From NCBI RefSeq assembly GCF_003054705.1, contig NZ_QAYX01000025.1:682001-746000 (forward strand): DNA of 64,000 nt, in the 5' to 3' direction. The notes below the pieces were generated by a model, which had not been told where the DNA came from, did no database searches, and was given only the letters and a program-made list of their open reading frames with translations. This document shows, piece by piece, positions 35,029 through 50,533 of this stretch. Position 1 is the stretch's first letter; each line of letters starts with the position of its first letter. Position numbers and translations under genes: made by a program. The DNA is from Opitutus sp. ER46 (GTDB lineage: Bacteria > Verrucomicrobiota > Verrucomicrobiia > Opitutales > Opitutaceae).

Positions 35029-35155
35029 GCCGGAAGCCGGAGGTCGGAGGTCGGAAGCCGGAGGCCGGCCACGGAAGACGGAGTTACATCGGGCTGATCC
35101 GTCTGCCTTTTCTGGCCTCCGGCCTCCGGCTTCCGGCCTCCGGTTTCCGGCTTCT
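35029..35155. repeat. Long snap-back repeat built of CCGGAAG/CCGGAGG units
   Basis: The left arm (35029-35070) is made of short units such as CGGAAGC and CGGAGGT. The right arm (35114-35155) is an imperfect inverted copy; a core of 23 bp matches with one mismatch. Inside the loop AGACGGA and TCCGTCT can also pair. It lies between recN and a convergent gene, so a transcript could fold into a very long hairpin that ends both genes. Confidence 0.75.
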
Positions 35156-35165
35156 GACGGACGCT

Positions 35166-36521
35166 TCAGCGTTCCGGGGGCGTCGTGGGCTCTTCGGGCA
35201 TTGGCTCCTTGTCGGGGGTTTTGCGGTGGTCGCGCAGCGCATCGGGGTCCTGCATCGACGGCGTGGCCTGCGTTGACTCCGAGGGCGACGGGGCGCTGGG
35301 CGAAGTCGAGCCCGGCGACGTGCGGCTGCGGTTCATCTCCGCGGAGGACAACCCCGTCGCGGTCGGGGCGCCCGGATTGAGGAAGTTCACGACCTGGCCG
35401 AGGCGGACGTTGGTGGTCTGGGCAATCTGACCCCAGCCCTGGCCCTGGGCGCGGAGCGTGAGAATGCCGGGGAACATGGTGCCGGGAGAGGGCGCGGTGC
35501 CGGTGGAGCTGCGGCTGCTGGCGCTCGTGCTGTTCGTTCCGGTCATCGTGCTGCTGGAGGAACCGGCGGAACCTCCGATCAGGGCGGCCTGCCACTGCTC
35601 GGGTGTCGCGGTAGTGACTCCCGCATTACGCAGTTGCTCGGCGGCCAGCGCCACCGCGATCGCGGCCTCACCGTACGAGAGCGGCGTGCCAACGGGCGTG
35701 AACGTGGCGGTTTTCGTCTGTCCCTCCACCTGGGTTGTCAACGTGACCGGCGTGCCGTGGTGCAGCGACTCGACCAGGTTGCGCACGTTCGCCGACGAGC
35801 CGGCGATGGCGCCGACCTGGGTCGTGATGCGTTCAACGATGGCCGGGCCCTGCGCGTCGAGCTGATGCACGACCGACGTGACCTGCGTATCGCTCTCGGT
35901 CGTGGTCGACGAGGCCACGCTGCCGCTGTCGGCGGCGGTGCGGCCGGTCATCTGGCCGGTGCTGCCCGGACGGTTCGTGGCGCCGGGGAGGGAGTTCGTC
36001 GTGGCGCCTGGAATCGTGTCGGTGGTGGCGGTCCCGAACGACGAGGAACTGGCGCTGCTCGACGAGCTCGAGGCGCCGGCGCCCGTGCCGCGCGGGGTGG
36101 TCCACGCGTCGGAGCTGTAGCCGCTGGAACCCGGCGATGAGGACGCGTTGGGCGTGGACGACGGGGTGGCCGGGTTGGTGCTGCCGGATTGGCCGTAACC
36201 GCCGACGCCTGAAGGACTGGCCTGGCCGAGCCCGCGCGAGGCGGTCGAGGAGGCGCCGGGGGAACTCATTGAGCTACCAGGGGAAGAGCTTGAGCCGTAC
36301 GGCTGGCTGGAACCAGCGCCCGCGGTTGGCGAGGTGGTGGATGGCGCGTTGGCGGAGGTGGCCGCGCCACTGCCCGCCGTGCCGGAGGCGCCGCTGGAGC
36401 CACCCGAGCCGGCGGATCCGCCACCGGATCCGCCTGATCCGCCACTTTGTGCCTGCAGGCCGAGGGCGGCCGCGAAAAGTGCGGCGGTGCCGCACGTGAT
36501 CAGAGTATGGGTTGTCTTCAT
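35166..36521 (-). CDS. Secreted Ser/Gly-rich low-complexity protein
   Basis: 451 residues from ATG 36521, where a signal peptide starts (about 1-25, ending LQAQ). Residues 26-200 are almost entirely Ser, Gly, Ala, Thr and Pro. A folded segment lies at about 205-315, including VTSVVHQLDAQGPAIVERI, VTLTTQVEGQTKTATFTPVG and AAIAVALAAEQLRNAGV. Another short conserved-looking piece is LTLRAQGQGWGQIAQ near 355. The C terminus is again disordered. I do not recognise the family. It could be a surface or matrix protein. Convergent with recN across the snap-back repeat. Confidence 0.65.
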   Translation of the reverse strand: MKTTHTLITCGTAALFAAALGLQAQSGGSGGSGGGSAGSGGSSGASGTAGSGAATSANAPSTTSPTAGAGSSQPYGSSSSPGSSMSSPGASSTASRGLGQASPSGVGGYGQSGSTNPATPSSTPNASSSPGSSGYSSDAWTTPRGTGAGASSSSSSASSSSFGTATTDTIPGATTNSLPGATNRPGSTGQMTGRTAADSGSVASSTTTESDTQVTSVVHQLDAQGPAIVERITTQVGAIAGSSANVRNLVESLHHGTPVTLTTQVEGQTKTATFTPVGTPLSYGEAAIAVALAAEQLRNAGVTTATPEQWQAALIGGSAGSSSSTMTGTNSTSASSRSSTGTAPSPGTMFPGILTLRAQGQGWGQIAQTTNVRLGQVVNFLNPGAPTATGLSSAEMNRSRTSPGSTSPSAPSPSESTQATPSMQDPDALRDHRKTPDKEPMPEEPTTPPER

Positions 36522-36898
36522 GATTCGGATTTTTCGAGCGTTGCGTGGGATGTGACGCGTCGAAGCCGGTGACCCGGTCCGGCCCGCGAGAGCCAGGCGG
36601 GCCTGGACTGATCGGGCACCTGACCACCCACCTGCGTGGGTGGTTCGCGGTGGCGCGCAGCTTGGGGGAAAACTGGCGGTGATCAGGAGCCGGATTCCCC
36701 ATGCTCCGTTGCGCGGTTCGCGTCCGGGGCCCGCCGGCCGCAAACCGTACGTAGTATTCGGCCGTCGGTGACCGGGGGGCACCGGATCAGCACTAAGTCT
36801 GGCCGGAGTGACACGGGCCCCGTGTCGCAGTGGCCGGGCGGACCTTTGCACTGGCGCCGGGCGAAAGTTTGCGTCCTTATCTGCGGCCCGGCTCCCAC
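36522..36898. other. Divergent intergenic region with hairpin and GTACGTAGTA motif
   Basis: Holds a perfect 9-bp dyad ACCACCCAC/GTGGGTGGT (36623-36631 and 36636-36644, loop CTGC). The 10-mer GTACGTAGTA lies at 36747-36756. A dyad GACACGG...CCGTGTC lies near 36818-36834. Neither dyad is followed by a T-run. These are candidate binding sites for regulation of the hybrid kinase starting at 36899 or of the secreted protein. No gene was seen. Confidence 0.5.
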
Positions 36899-38818
<1,920 letters not shown>

Positions 38819-38978
38819 CCCCGCCAGCGCCGGGCTTTCTCACCCCATTTCAGGCATCGCGCCGGATTCCGGAGCGACCGGGAGAACGCGAAGCGCAGGC
38901 CGCGACCGTGCGAGTTCACACTATGGAATGAATGCGAGCGGCTCCGGCGGGCGGGCGCGGAGGGAGCGCGCGGGCACG

Positions 38979-39003
38979 AAAAAGGGCGGCCGTGAGGCCG
39001 CCC
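38979..39003 (-). terminator. Terminator of the isocitrate dehydrogenase gene
   Basis: A perfect 8-bp stem GGGCGGCC (38984-38991) with GGCCGCCC (38996-39003), loop GTGA, with a five-base T-run on the minus strand (38979-38983), 40 bp after the stop. Confidence 0.85.
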
Positions 39004-39043
39004 GGAGGAGATCGAGAGTAGCGGTCGGGCGGCGGCGGGGCGC

Positions 39044-42954
<3,911 letters not shown>

Positions 42955-43054
42955 CGCGTTTGGCCGCCGGGGGGGGCGCCGAGTCGGCGGTTGCATGTCG
43001 CCGGAATTGGGCCTGATTACTGGTTTTCCGCCCGGGAGGCGCGGAGCCAGGACC

Positions 43055-45091
<2,037 letters not shown>

Positions 45092-45115
45092 GGCCCGCGC
45101 CGGCGGGGCGGTCGC

Positions 45116-45697
45116 TTAGCTCGCCGACCAGGAGGCGGCGTTCTGGCGCTCCGGCTTCAGGACGCCGATGCAGGGCAGGTTGCGGTAGCGCTCGGCAAAA
45201 TCGAGGCCGTAGCCGACGACGAACTTGTTCGGAATGTCGAAGCCGACGAAGTCGGCCTCGATCTTGACCTCGCGACGTTCCTTTTTGTCGAGGAGGACGC
45301 AGGTGCGGAGGCTGGCGGGCTTCAGGTCGCGGACGAGCTTGCTGACGAGCGAGAGGGTCTTGCCGGTGTCGAGGATGTCATCGATCACGAGCACATGCCG
45401 GTCCTTGATGTCGAGCGTCAGGCTGTAGATGACCTGCGGCGAGCCGATGGACTTGGTCTTGCTGCCGTAACTCGAGACGCGGATGCAGTCGAGGCGGATG
45501 GGGTTGTCGATCTCGCGCATGAGATCGGCGGTGAACATGACGGCGCCGTTGATCAGGGAGATGATGGTGAATTCGCCCTCACCGTACACCGCCTTCAACT
45601 CCTGGGCGACGGCTCGCACCCGCGCCTTGATCTGGGCTTCGGTGAGCAACACCTCGGCAAGGTCGGGATGCATGGCAGTCTTCTTGGCAGCAGGCAT
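45116..45697 (-). CDS. hpt: Hypoxanthine phosphoribosyltransferase
   Basis: 193 residues. It salvages hypoxanthine and guanine using PRPP. The PRPP-binding motif is HVLVIDDILDTGKTLSLV. The flexible-loop motif is IRVSSYGSKTKS, and the C-terminal purine-binding part is FVVGYGLDFAERYRNLP, typical of HPRT. ATG 45697 gives eight extra residues over ATG 45673; either is possible. Convergent with uvrB (24 bp) and 67 bp behind a small unknown gene on the same strand. Confidence 0.93.
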   Translation of the reverse strand: MPAAKKTAMHPDLAEVLLTEAQIKARVRAVAQELKAVYGEGEFTIISLINGAVMFTADLMREIDNPIRLDCIRVSSYGSKTKSIGSPQVIYSLTLDIKDRHVLVIDDILDTGKTLSLVSKLVRDLKPASLRTCVLLDKKERREVKIEADFVGFDIPNKFVVGYGLDFAERYRNLPCIGVLKPERQNAASWSAS

Positions 45698-45764
45698 GCG
45701 CCGAGGGAGACAAACCGCGGCGGGGGACGCAACCCGATCTATCGGTTCGCGCAAACGATCGGAT

Positions 45765-46145
45765 TCAACCGGAGGCGGGAGTCGGCGGCTCAGGCGACGC
45801 GGGGAAAGGCGCGATGGAATCGCGGGCGTCGGGCAGGTAGAGTTTGGCGAATTGTTTCACGCGCCGGCACGACATGCGGACCTTTAGGTGCCGCCGGAGC
45901 CAGGTTTCATTGCGGGCATCGAGGGCGAAGTCGCGAAGTTCCTCGTGGAGCCCGCCATAGGAGTGCAGGGCCGACAAGGCCGCGATGAAATCGCGATCGG
46001 CATCGAAGCAATCTGCGTTGTAGCCACCGAGCAGTGCCGCGAGCCAGCGCGTGTGCGGAGGCAGCATCTCCCAGAAAAGCCGGCGCCGGAACTCGTCGGC
46101 GGTGCAGCGATGTCGCGCGCAATACAACTCGACCAGGGTTTGCAT
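45765..46145 (-). CDS. Unknown 126-residue protein
   Basis: Begins MQTLVELYCARHRCTADEFR. It is rich in aromatic, Arg and His residues, mostly helical by eye, with no signal peptide or TM segment. Segments such as WEMLPPHTRWLAALLGGYN and WLRRHLKVRMSCRRVKQFAK look like a folded protein rather than a shadow frame. It sits just upstream of hpt on the same strand and may be co-transcribed. An AT-rich promoter-like gap lies before it. Family not recognised. Confidence 0.6.
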   Translation of the reverse strand: MQTLVELYCARHRCTADEFRRRLFWEMLPPHTRWLAALLGGYNADCFDADRDFIAALSALHSYGGLHEELRDFALDARNETWLRRHLKVRMSCRRVKQFAKLYLPDARDSIAPFPASPEPPTPASG

Positions 46146-46353
46146 CAGGGGGGCAGGCTAGGGATAGGTACTAGGTAATATTCCCTAATGTAAAGGGGGA
46201 AGATACGTAGTTGGAAACATCGTGTGTCATTACGGTTATGCATGCGCCGGCAATCCGGAGCCGTCGGCAGGCCCGACTGTGGGAGGGCGCTGGGGGAGAA
46301 TGCCTTTGACTCGGGCGGTGGTGGAATCTTGCCTCGGCCGCCACCGGCCGGCG
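46146..46353. promoter_or_regulatory. Divergent AT-rich control region of the ABC transporter
   Basis: The part at 46160-46220 is markedly AT-richer than its surroundings. It contains an imperfect dyad AGGGATA...TATTCCCT (about 46159-46185) and TACGTAGT at 46204-46211, the core of the motif found upstream of two hybrid kinases. It probably holds promoters for the 126-residue gene (minus) and the ABC ATPase (plus). Exact boxes were not resolved. Confidence 0.45.
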
Positions 46354-47424
46354 ATGACCTCCATTCGCATCCAGCAACTCACCAAAAGGTTCGGCGCGGT
46401 TGTCGCTCTGGACCACCTCGATCTGGAGATCGAGGCGGGAGAGTTGTTCTTCCTGCTGGGTCCCAGCGGATGCGGCAAAACCACGCTGCTGCGCAGCCTC
46501 GCGGGGTTTCATACCCCGGACGAAGGTACAATTTGGTTCGCGGACGAGAATGTCACGGAACTTGCTCCACACAAGCGGAATACGGGAATGATGTTCCAGA
46601 GCTACGCTCTCTGGCCACACCTGACGGTGGCGCAGAATGTGGCTTTCGGCCTGGAGGAGCGGCGGGTGGGGCGGGACGAGATCAAGCGTCGGGTCGCAGA
46701 GGCGCTTGAATCGGTACACATGGCGGGCTTCGAGGAACGCCGGCCAAATCAGCTTTCAGGCGGGCAGCAACAGCGCGTGGCGCTGGCCCGGGCGCTGGTG
46801 ATCCGGCCGCGGTGCCTGCTGCTGGACGAGCCCCTGTCCAACCTGGACGCCAAGCTGCGGCTCGACATGCGCGCGGAGATTCGCCGGGTCTGCAAGGAGT
46901 ACAACCTGACGACCGTGTATGTGACGCACGACCAGAAGGAGGCGCTCTCGGTTTCGGACCGCATGGCGATCCTCGAGCGGGGCCGGGTCCTGCAGGTGGG
47001 ATCGCCCCGGGACGTGTATCGCCGGCCCAGTTGTCGCACGGTGGCGGCGTTCATCGGCGAAACGGACTTCATCCCCGGCCGGTATCGGCGGAGCGAGGGT
47101 GGTCACGCGATCGTGGATACGGAACTCGGCGAGTTCCGCGGCGTGCTGGGACAAGGCGCGGAGGCCCCCGCCAGCGGGACCGCGGTGACGTTGTCGGTCC
47201 GCCCGGAGTGCTGGCGGCTGGAGCGTACCCCGGCGGCGTTGAACACCGTCGTGGGACGGATTGGCGCGGCGGTGTATCTGGGCGAACTGGCGCAATACGA
47301 ACTCGTGGTGCCGCGGCAGACGCTGAAGGTCCTGGAACTGAATCCCCGTTTTCTCGAGGCGGGTGCGCGACAGGACGTCTATGCGAGCGCGGCGCCGGAG
47401 GACGTGGTGGTGCTGCTGAACTGA
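46354..47424 (+). CDS. ABC transporter ATPase, Fe3+/polyamine-importer type
   Basis: 356 residues. Walker A is GPSGCGKTTLLRSLAGF at about 37-53, the Q-loop is MMFQSYALWPHLTV, the signature LSGGQQQRVALARAL, Walker B CLLLDEPLSNLDAKLR and the H-loop VYVTHDQKEALS. A C-terminal TOBE-like domain (about 240-350) is typical of FbpC/PotA/UgpC ATPases of importers. The solute-binding protein gene follows after 11 bp. No permease gene is found next to either. The substrate is probably ferric iron or a small anion, by family resemblance only. Confidence 0.88.
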   Translation: MTSIRIQQLTKRFGAVVALDHLDLEIEAGELFFLLGPSGCGKTTLLRSLAGFHTPDEGTIWFADENVTELAPHKRNTGMMFQSYALWPHLTVAQNVAFGLEERRVGRDEIKRRVAEALESVHMAGFEERRPNQLSGGQQQRVALARALVIRPRCLLLDEPLSNLDAKLRLDMRAEIRRVCKEYNLTTVYVTHDQKEALSVSDRMAILERGRVLQVGSPRDVYRRPSCRTVAAFIGETDFIPGRYRRSEGGHAIVDTELGEFRGVLGQGAEAPASGTAVTLSVRPECWRLERTPAALNTVVGRIGAAVYLGELAQYELVVPRQTLKVLELNPRFLEAGARQDVYASAAPEDVVVLLN

Positions 47425-47435
47425 GGGCGCGAGCC

Positions 47436-49094
47436 ATGGCAGGCGGCAACGCAAAGGGCGGGCCGGGTGGGGCGGGCCTCGGGCGCTGGCTCATTATCGC
47501 CGCGCTGCTGGCGCTGCTCGCGCTGCCGTTTGCGCTGCGTCCCCCGCGCGGGCGGGGCGCGGCGGCGCAGGACACCGTGGTCATCATCTCGCCGCACAAC
47601 GAGGCGATCCGTTACGAGTTTGGCCGGGCGTTTCCGGTGTGGTACCGGGCGCGCACGGGACGGACGGTGACCATCGACTGGCGCGTCGTCGGCGGGACGA
47701 GCGACATCTCGCGTCTACTCGAAACCGCCTACGTGAATGCGTTTCGCAACGCCTGGACCGGACCGCAGGGGAAGAACTGGAGTGCGGAGGTGCAGGCGAC
47801 CTTCCAGTCGGCGCGGTTGCCGGCAGATGCCTCTGCCGAGGCGCGGGCGGCGCGCACGGCGTTTCTGGCGTCGGACGTCAGTTGCGGCATCGACCTCTTT
47901 TTCGGTGGCGACGCGTACCAGTTCGACAAGGAGGCGCGGGCGGGACGGCTGGTGGATGGCGGGATGCGGGCGCGGCAGCCGGGATGGTTTGGCGAGGAGG
48001 TGATCCCGCGGGTGCATGGCGGAGCGCCGTTTTGGGATGCGGACGGCCGCTGGTACGGCGTGGTCCTGAGCTCGTACGGCATCATTTTCAACCGGGATAG
48101 CTGGCGGCGGCTGGGCTTGGAGCGGGAGCCAACGCAATGGCCGGACCTGGCGGATGCGCGCCTGGTTGGGGAAATCGGTTTGGCGGATCCCACGAAGAGC
48201 GGGTCGGTGTGCGAGGCATTTGAGGCGATCCTGCAGCAGCAGATGCAGCAGCGGTTGACGACGCTGGCCCGCGAGGCGCCCGAGCTTTCCGCGGAAGGGC
48301 GTGAACGCCGGGCGGTGCGGGAAGGCTGGACTGCCGGACTACGCCTGATCCAGCGACTCGGCGCGAACGCCCGGTACTTCACCGACAGCTCGCAGAAACC
48401 GCCGCTGGACGTGGCGAACGGCGACTGCGCCGCCGGGCTGTGCATCGATTTTTACGGGCGGCAGCAGCAGGAGGCGACGCGGCGGCGCGGTGACCAGGAA
48501 CGCGTGGGCTATGTGACCCCGGTGGCCGGCTCGGCCGCCACGACGGACCCGATTGGGTTGCTGCGCGGCGCGCCGCACCGCGAGGTGGCGATGCGGTTCA
48601 TGGAGTTCGTGCTCTCGCCGGAGGGGCAGAAGGTCTGGTCCTTTCGGGTCGGCACACCCGGCGGACCGGAGCGGTACGCGCTGCGGCGAATGCCGGTGCG
48701 GCGCGATTTCTATGCACACGAGGATTGGAAACCGTGGCGCAGCGATCCGGAGGATGCGCCATACGGGACTTCGCAGGTGTTCGTCTATCGACCGGTGTGG
48801 ACGGGGGCGCTGTTTCGCGAAATCGGATTCATCACCCGTGTCCTGTGTCAGGATACGCATGCCGAACTCGTCGCTGCCTGGCGCGCGATTCAGCAGGCGC
48901 CGGAGCCGGCGCGCGCTCGCGCGCTGTCCGTGCTGCAGGATGTGGCGGCCGTGGACTATGAGCGGGCGGAGACGGAGATCCGTCGCCGGCTCAATGCCCG
49001 CGACCGCGTCGAGGAGGTGCGGCTGGCCAGCGAACTCGGCGCGCATTTCCGGGCGCAGTACGCGGAGGCGCGACGCGTGGCCGAGGGCCGCTGA
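47436..49094 (+). CDS. Extracytoplasmic solute-binding protein of the ABC importer
   Basis: 552 residues, longer than usual for the FbpA/AfuA family (about 340). One N-terminal hydrophobic segment (about 17-34) serves as anchor or signal. The bilobed core begins TVVIISPHNEAIRYEFGRAF; later motifs include WYGVVLSSYGIIFNRDSWRR, IGLADPTKSGSVCEAFEAIL, DPIGLLRGAPHREVAMRFME and FVLSPEGQKVW, all typical of iron-type binding proteins. The C-terminal 110 residues are an extra helical extension. ATG 47436 lies 11 bp after the ATPase stop, so the two are co-translated. Convergent with rpe. Confidence 0.85.
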   Translation: MAGGNAKGGPGGAGLGRWLIIAALLALLALPFALRPPRGRGAAAQDTVVIISPHNEAIRYEFGRAFPVWYRARTGRTVTIDWRVVGGTSDISRLLETAYVNAFRNAWTGPQGKNWSAEVQATFQSARLPADASAEARAARTAFLASDVSCGIDLFFGGDAYQFDKEARAGRLVDGGMRARQPGWFGEEVIPRVHGGAPFWDADGRWYGVVLSSYGIIFNRDSWRRLGLEREPTQWPDLADARLVGEIGLADPTKSGSVCEAFEAILQQQMQQRLTTLAREAPELSAEGRERRAVREGWTAGLRLIQRLGANARYFTDSSQKPPLDVANGDCAAGLCIDFYGRQQQEATRRRGDQERVGYVTPVAGSAATTDPIGLLRGAPHREVAMRFMEFVLSPEGQKVWSFRVGTPGGPERYALRRMPVRRDFYAHEDWKPWRSDPEDAPYGTSQVFVYRPVWTGALFREIGFITRVLCQDTHAELVAAWRAIQQAPEPARARALSVLQDVAAVDYERAETEIRRRLNARDRVEEVRLASELGAHFRAQYAEARRVAEGR

Positions 49095-49142
49095 CGGCGC
49101 GGCGAATCGACGCCACGCCGGCCGGAAGGCCTCGGGGGCGGA

Positions 49143-49817
49143 TCAGCGGACGGGGAGGCTGGCGAAGCCAGCGACGAAGGCTGGCTTGTCGGCGGCGCGG
49201 AAGAAGGACGTGCCGGCAACAAACGTGTCGGCGCCGGCGGCGTGACACTCGCGGCCGGTGGCCAGATCGATGCCGCCGTCGACCTCGAGGCGAAACCCGA
49301 GTGCGCGGGCGCGGCGCCAGGTGTCGATCTGCTGGATCTTGGGGAGCATGTCGCGGCGGAACGACTGGCCGCCGAAGCCGGGCTGGACCGTCATGACGAG
49401 AACCAGGTCAACCAGGCTCAGGAAAGGTTCGATGGCGGTGGCCGGGGTGCCGGGATTCAGCACGATGCCGCACTGGCAGCCGAGACTGCGGATGCGGGCG
49501 AGCGTCGCCGCGTGATCGTAGGCAGGCTCGATGTGGATGCTGATGAGATTGGCGCCGGCCTTGGCGAACGCCTCGATGTAGCGGTGAGGCTCATCGAGCA
49601 TCAGGTGGGTGTCGAAGTAGAGCTTGTTCCCGGCACGGCGCAGCGCGGCCAGCGTCTCCGGGCTGAAGGAGAGGTTGGGAACGAAGTGCCCGTCCATGAT
49701 ATCGCAGTGCAGCCAGCTCAGTCCGGCGTTGGCGACAAGCTGGGCGCTGGCGGCGAGGTTGGCGTGATCGCCGGCGAGCAGAGACGGGGCGAGGAGCGGG
49801 GCGGGAAGCGATGCCAT
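49143..49817 (-). CDS. rpe: Ribulose-phosphate 3-epimerase
   Basis: A 224-residue TIM-barrel enzyme of the pentose phosphate pathway. Signature pieces: LLAPSLLAGDHANL, WLHCDIMDGHFVPNLSFSP (metal His/Asp), DTHLMLDEP, VLVMTVQPGFGGQSF and LEVDGGID, then AGADTFVAGTSFF. ATG 49817 was chosen at the conserved N terminus. It lies 41 bp after the LptE-like gene on the same strand. Confidence 0.95.
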   Translation of the reverse strand: MASLPAPLLAPSLLAGDHANLAASAQLVANAGLSWLHCDIMDGHFVPNLSFSPETLAALRRAGNKLYFDTHLMLDEPHRYIEAFAKAGANLISIHIEPAYDHAATLARIRSLGCQCGIVLNPGTPATAIEPFLSLVDLVLVMTVQPGFGGQSFRRDMLPKIQQIDTWRRARALGFRLEVDGGIDLATGRECHAAGADTFVAGTSFFRAADKPAFVAGFASLPVR

Positions 49818-49858
49818 GACAGAAGCAGGGAAAGCGGATGGCCGCGGCGGACGGCGGA

Positions 49859-50392
49859 TCACCAGACGTCGAGGGCGGCGTGGGTGATCTTGTCCGAAAG
49901 GGCGTCAGCGAGATACGGGAGCGTCTGGAGTTCGGACTGAAGTTGTCCGCGGTCCGTGAAGGAGGCGCGCGTGGCGGTGATGTGGCGACGCTCGAAGAGG
50001 ACGGTGCCGTCGCGCTGGCGGAGCGTGCAGTCGACGCCGAGGGTCAGGTCGAATTTGCGGGCGAGGCCGGTGTCGCCCTCGCGCACGGCGGCGACGGTGC
50101 GGTTGTAGCCGGTGATGACGACGATGAGAGTGGCATCGGCTTCGCCGGGCGAGTTCGCGATCGCGATGCGTCCGTCGCGGATGAAAGCCTCGCGCAGGCG
50201 GGCGCTGACGATCTCGCGAGCCTGGGGAACGAGGGTCGTGTTGGCGACCGGTTCGACGTAAAGGGTGCGGAACGGAGGCGTGGCGCCGGTGCCGAGCCGG
50301 TAGTGGGAGCAGCCGGTGAACAGGCCAATGGTGAGGAGCACCGCGAGGGCGGGAAGGACCACGGCAGACGCGCGGGCCCGGTGCAGCAACAT
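49859..50392 (-). CDS. lptE: LptE-like outer-membrane lipoprotein
   Basis: 177 residues from ATG 50392, which gives a lipoprotein signal with lipobox LFTGC at about residues 24-28. The mature part starts CSHYRLGTGATPPFRTLYVE, followed by VEPVANTTLVPQAREIVSARL and ADATLIVVITGYNR. This is the layout of LptE/RlpB-type proteins that plug LptD and help place lipopolysaccharide in the outer membrane. It follows the BamD-like gene on the same strand, with a terminator between them. Two upstream in-frame ATGs would bury the signal and are rejected. Confidence 0.82.
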   Translation of the reverse strand: MLLHRARASAVVLPALAVLLTIGLFTGCSHYRLGTGATPPFRTLYVEPVANTTLVPQAREIVSARLREAFIRDGRIAIANSPGEADATLIVVITGYNRTVAAVREGDTGLARKFDLTLGVDCTLRQRDGTVLFERRHITATRASFTDRGQLQSELQTLPYLADALSDKITHAALDVW

Positions 50393-50496
50393 GCGTAGCG
50401 TCGTCACGAAAAACGCGGATGAGGAGAGGGTCTGACCGGGTTGCCGACGCGGAGTCATGAGGCTGCTGGATTCGCGGTTAGGGCGCGGCGTGACAA

Positions 50497-50523
50497 ACAA
50501 AAAAGCGGGCGAGAACGCCCGCT
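50497..50523 (-). terminator. Terminator after the BamD-like gene
   Basis: A perfect 8-bp stem AGCGGGCG/CGCCCGCT (50504-50511 with 50516-50523), loop AGAA, then a T-run on the minus strand (50499-50504), 11 bp after the stop. Confidence 0.88.
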
Positions 50524-50533
50524 GGAGAAAGGG

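Noticed and set aside
46222-46353. Longer N-terminal extension of the ABC ATPase
   Set aside because: The extra 44 codons have no family similarity and cross the promoter-like region; the conserved protein begins at 46354.
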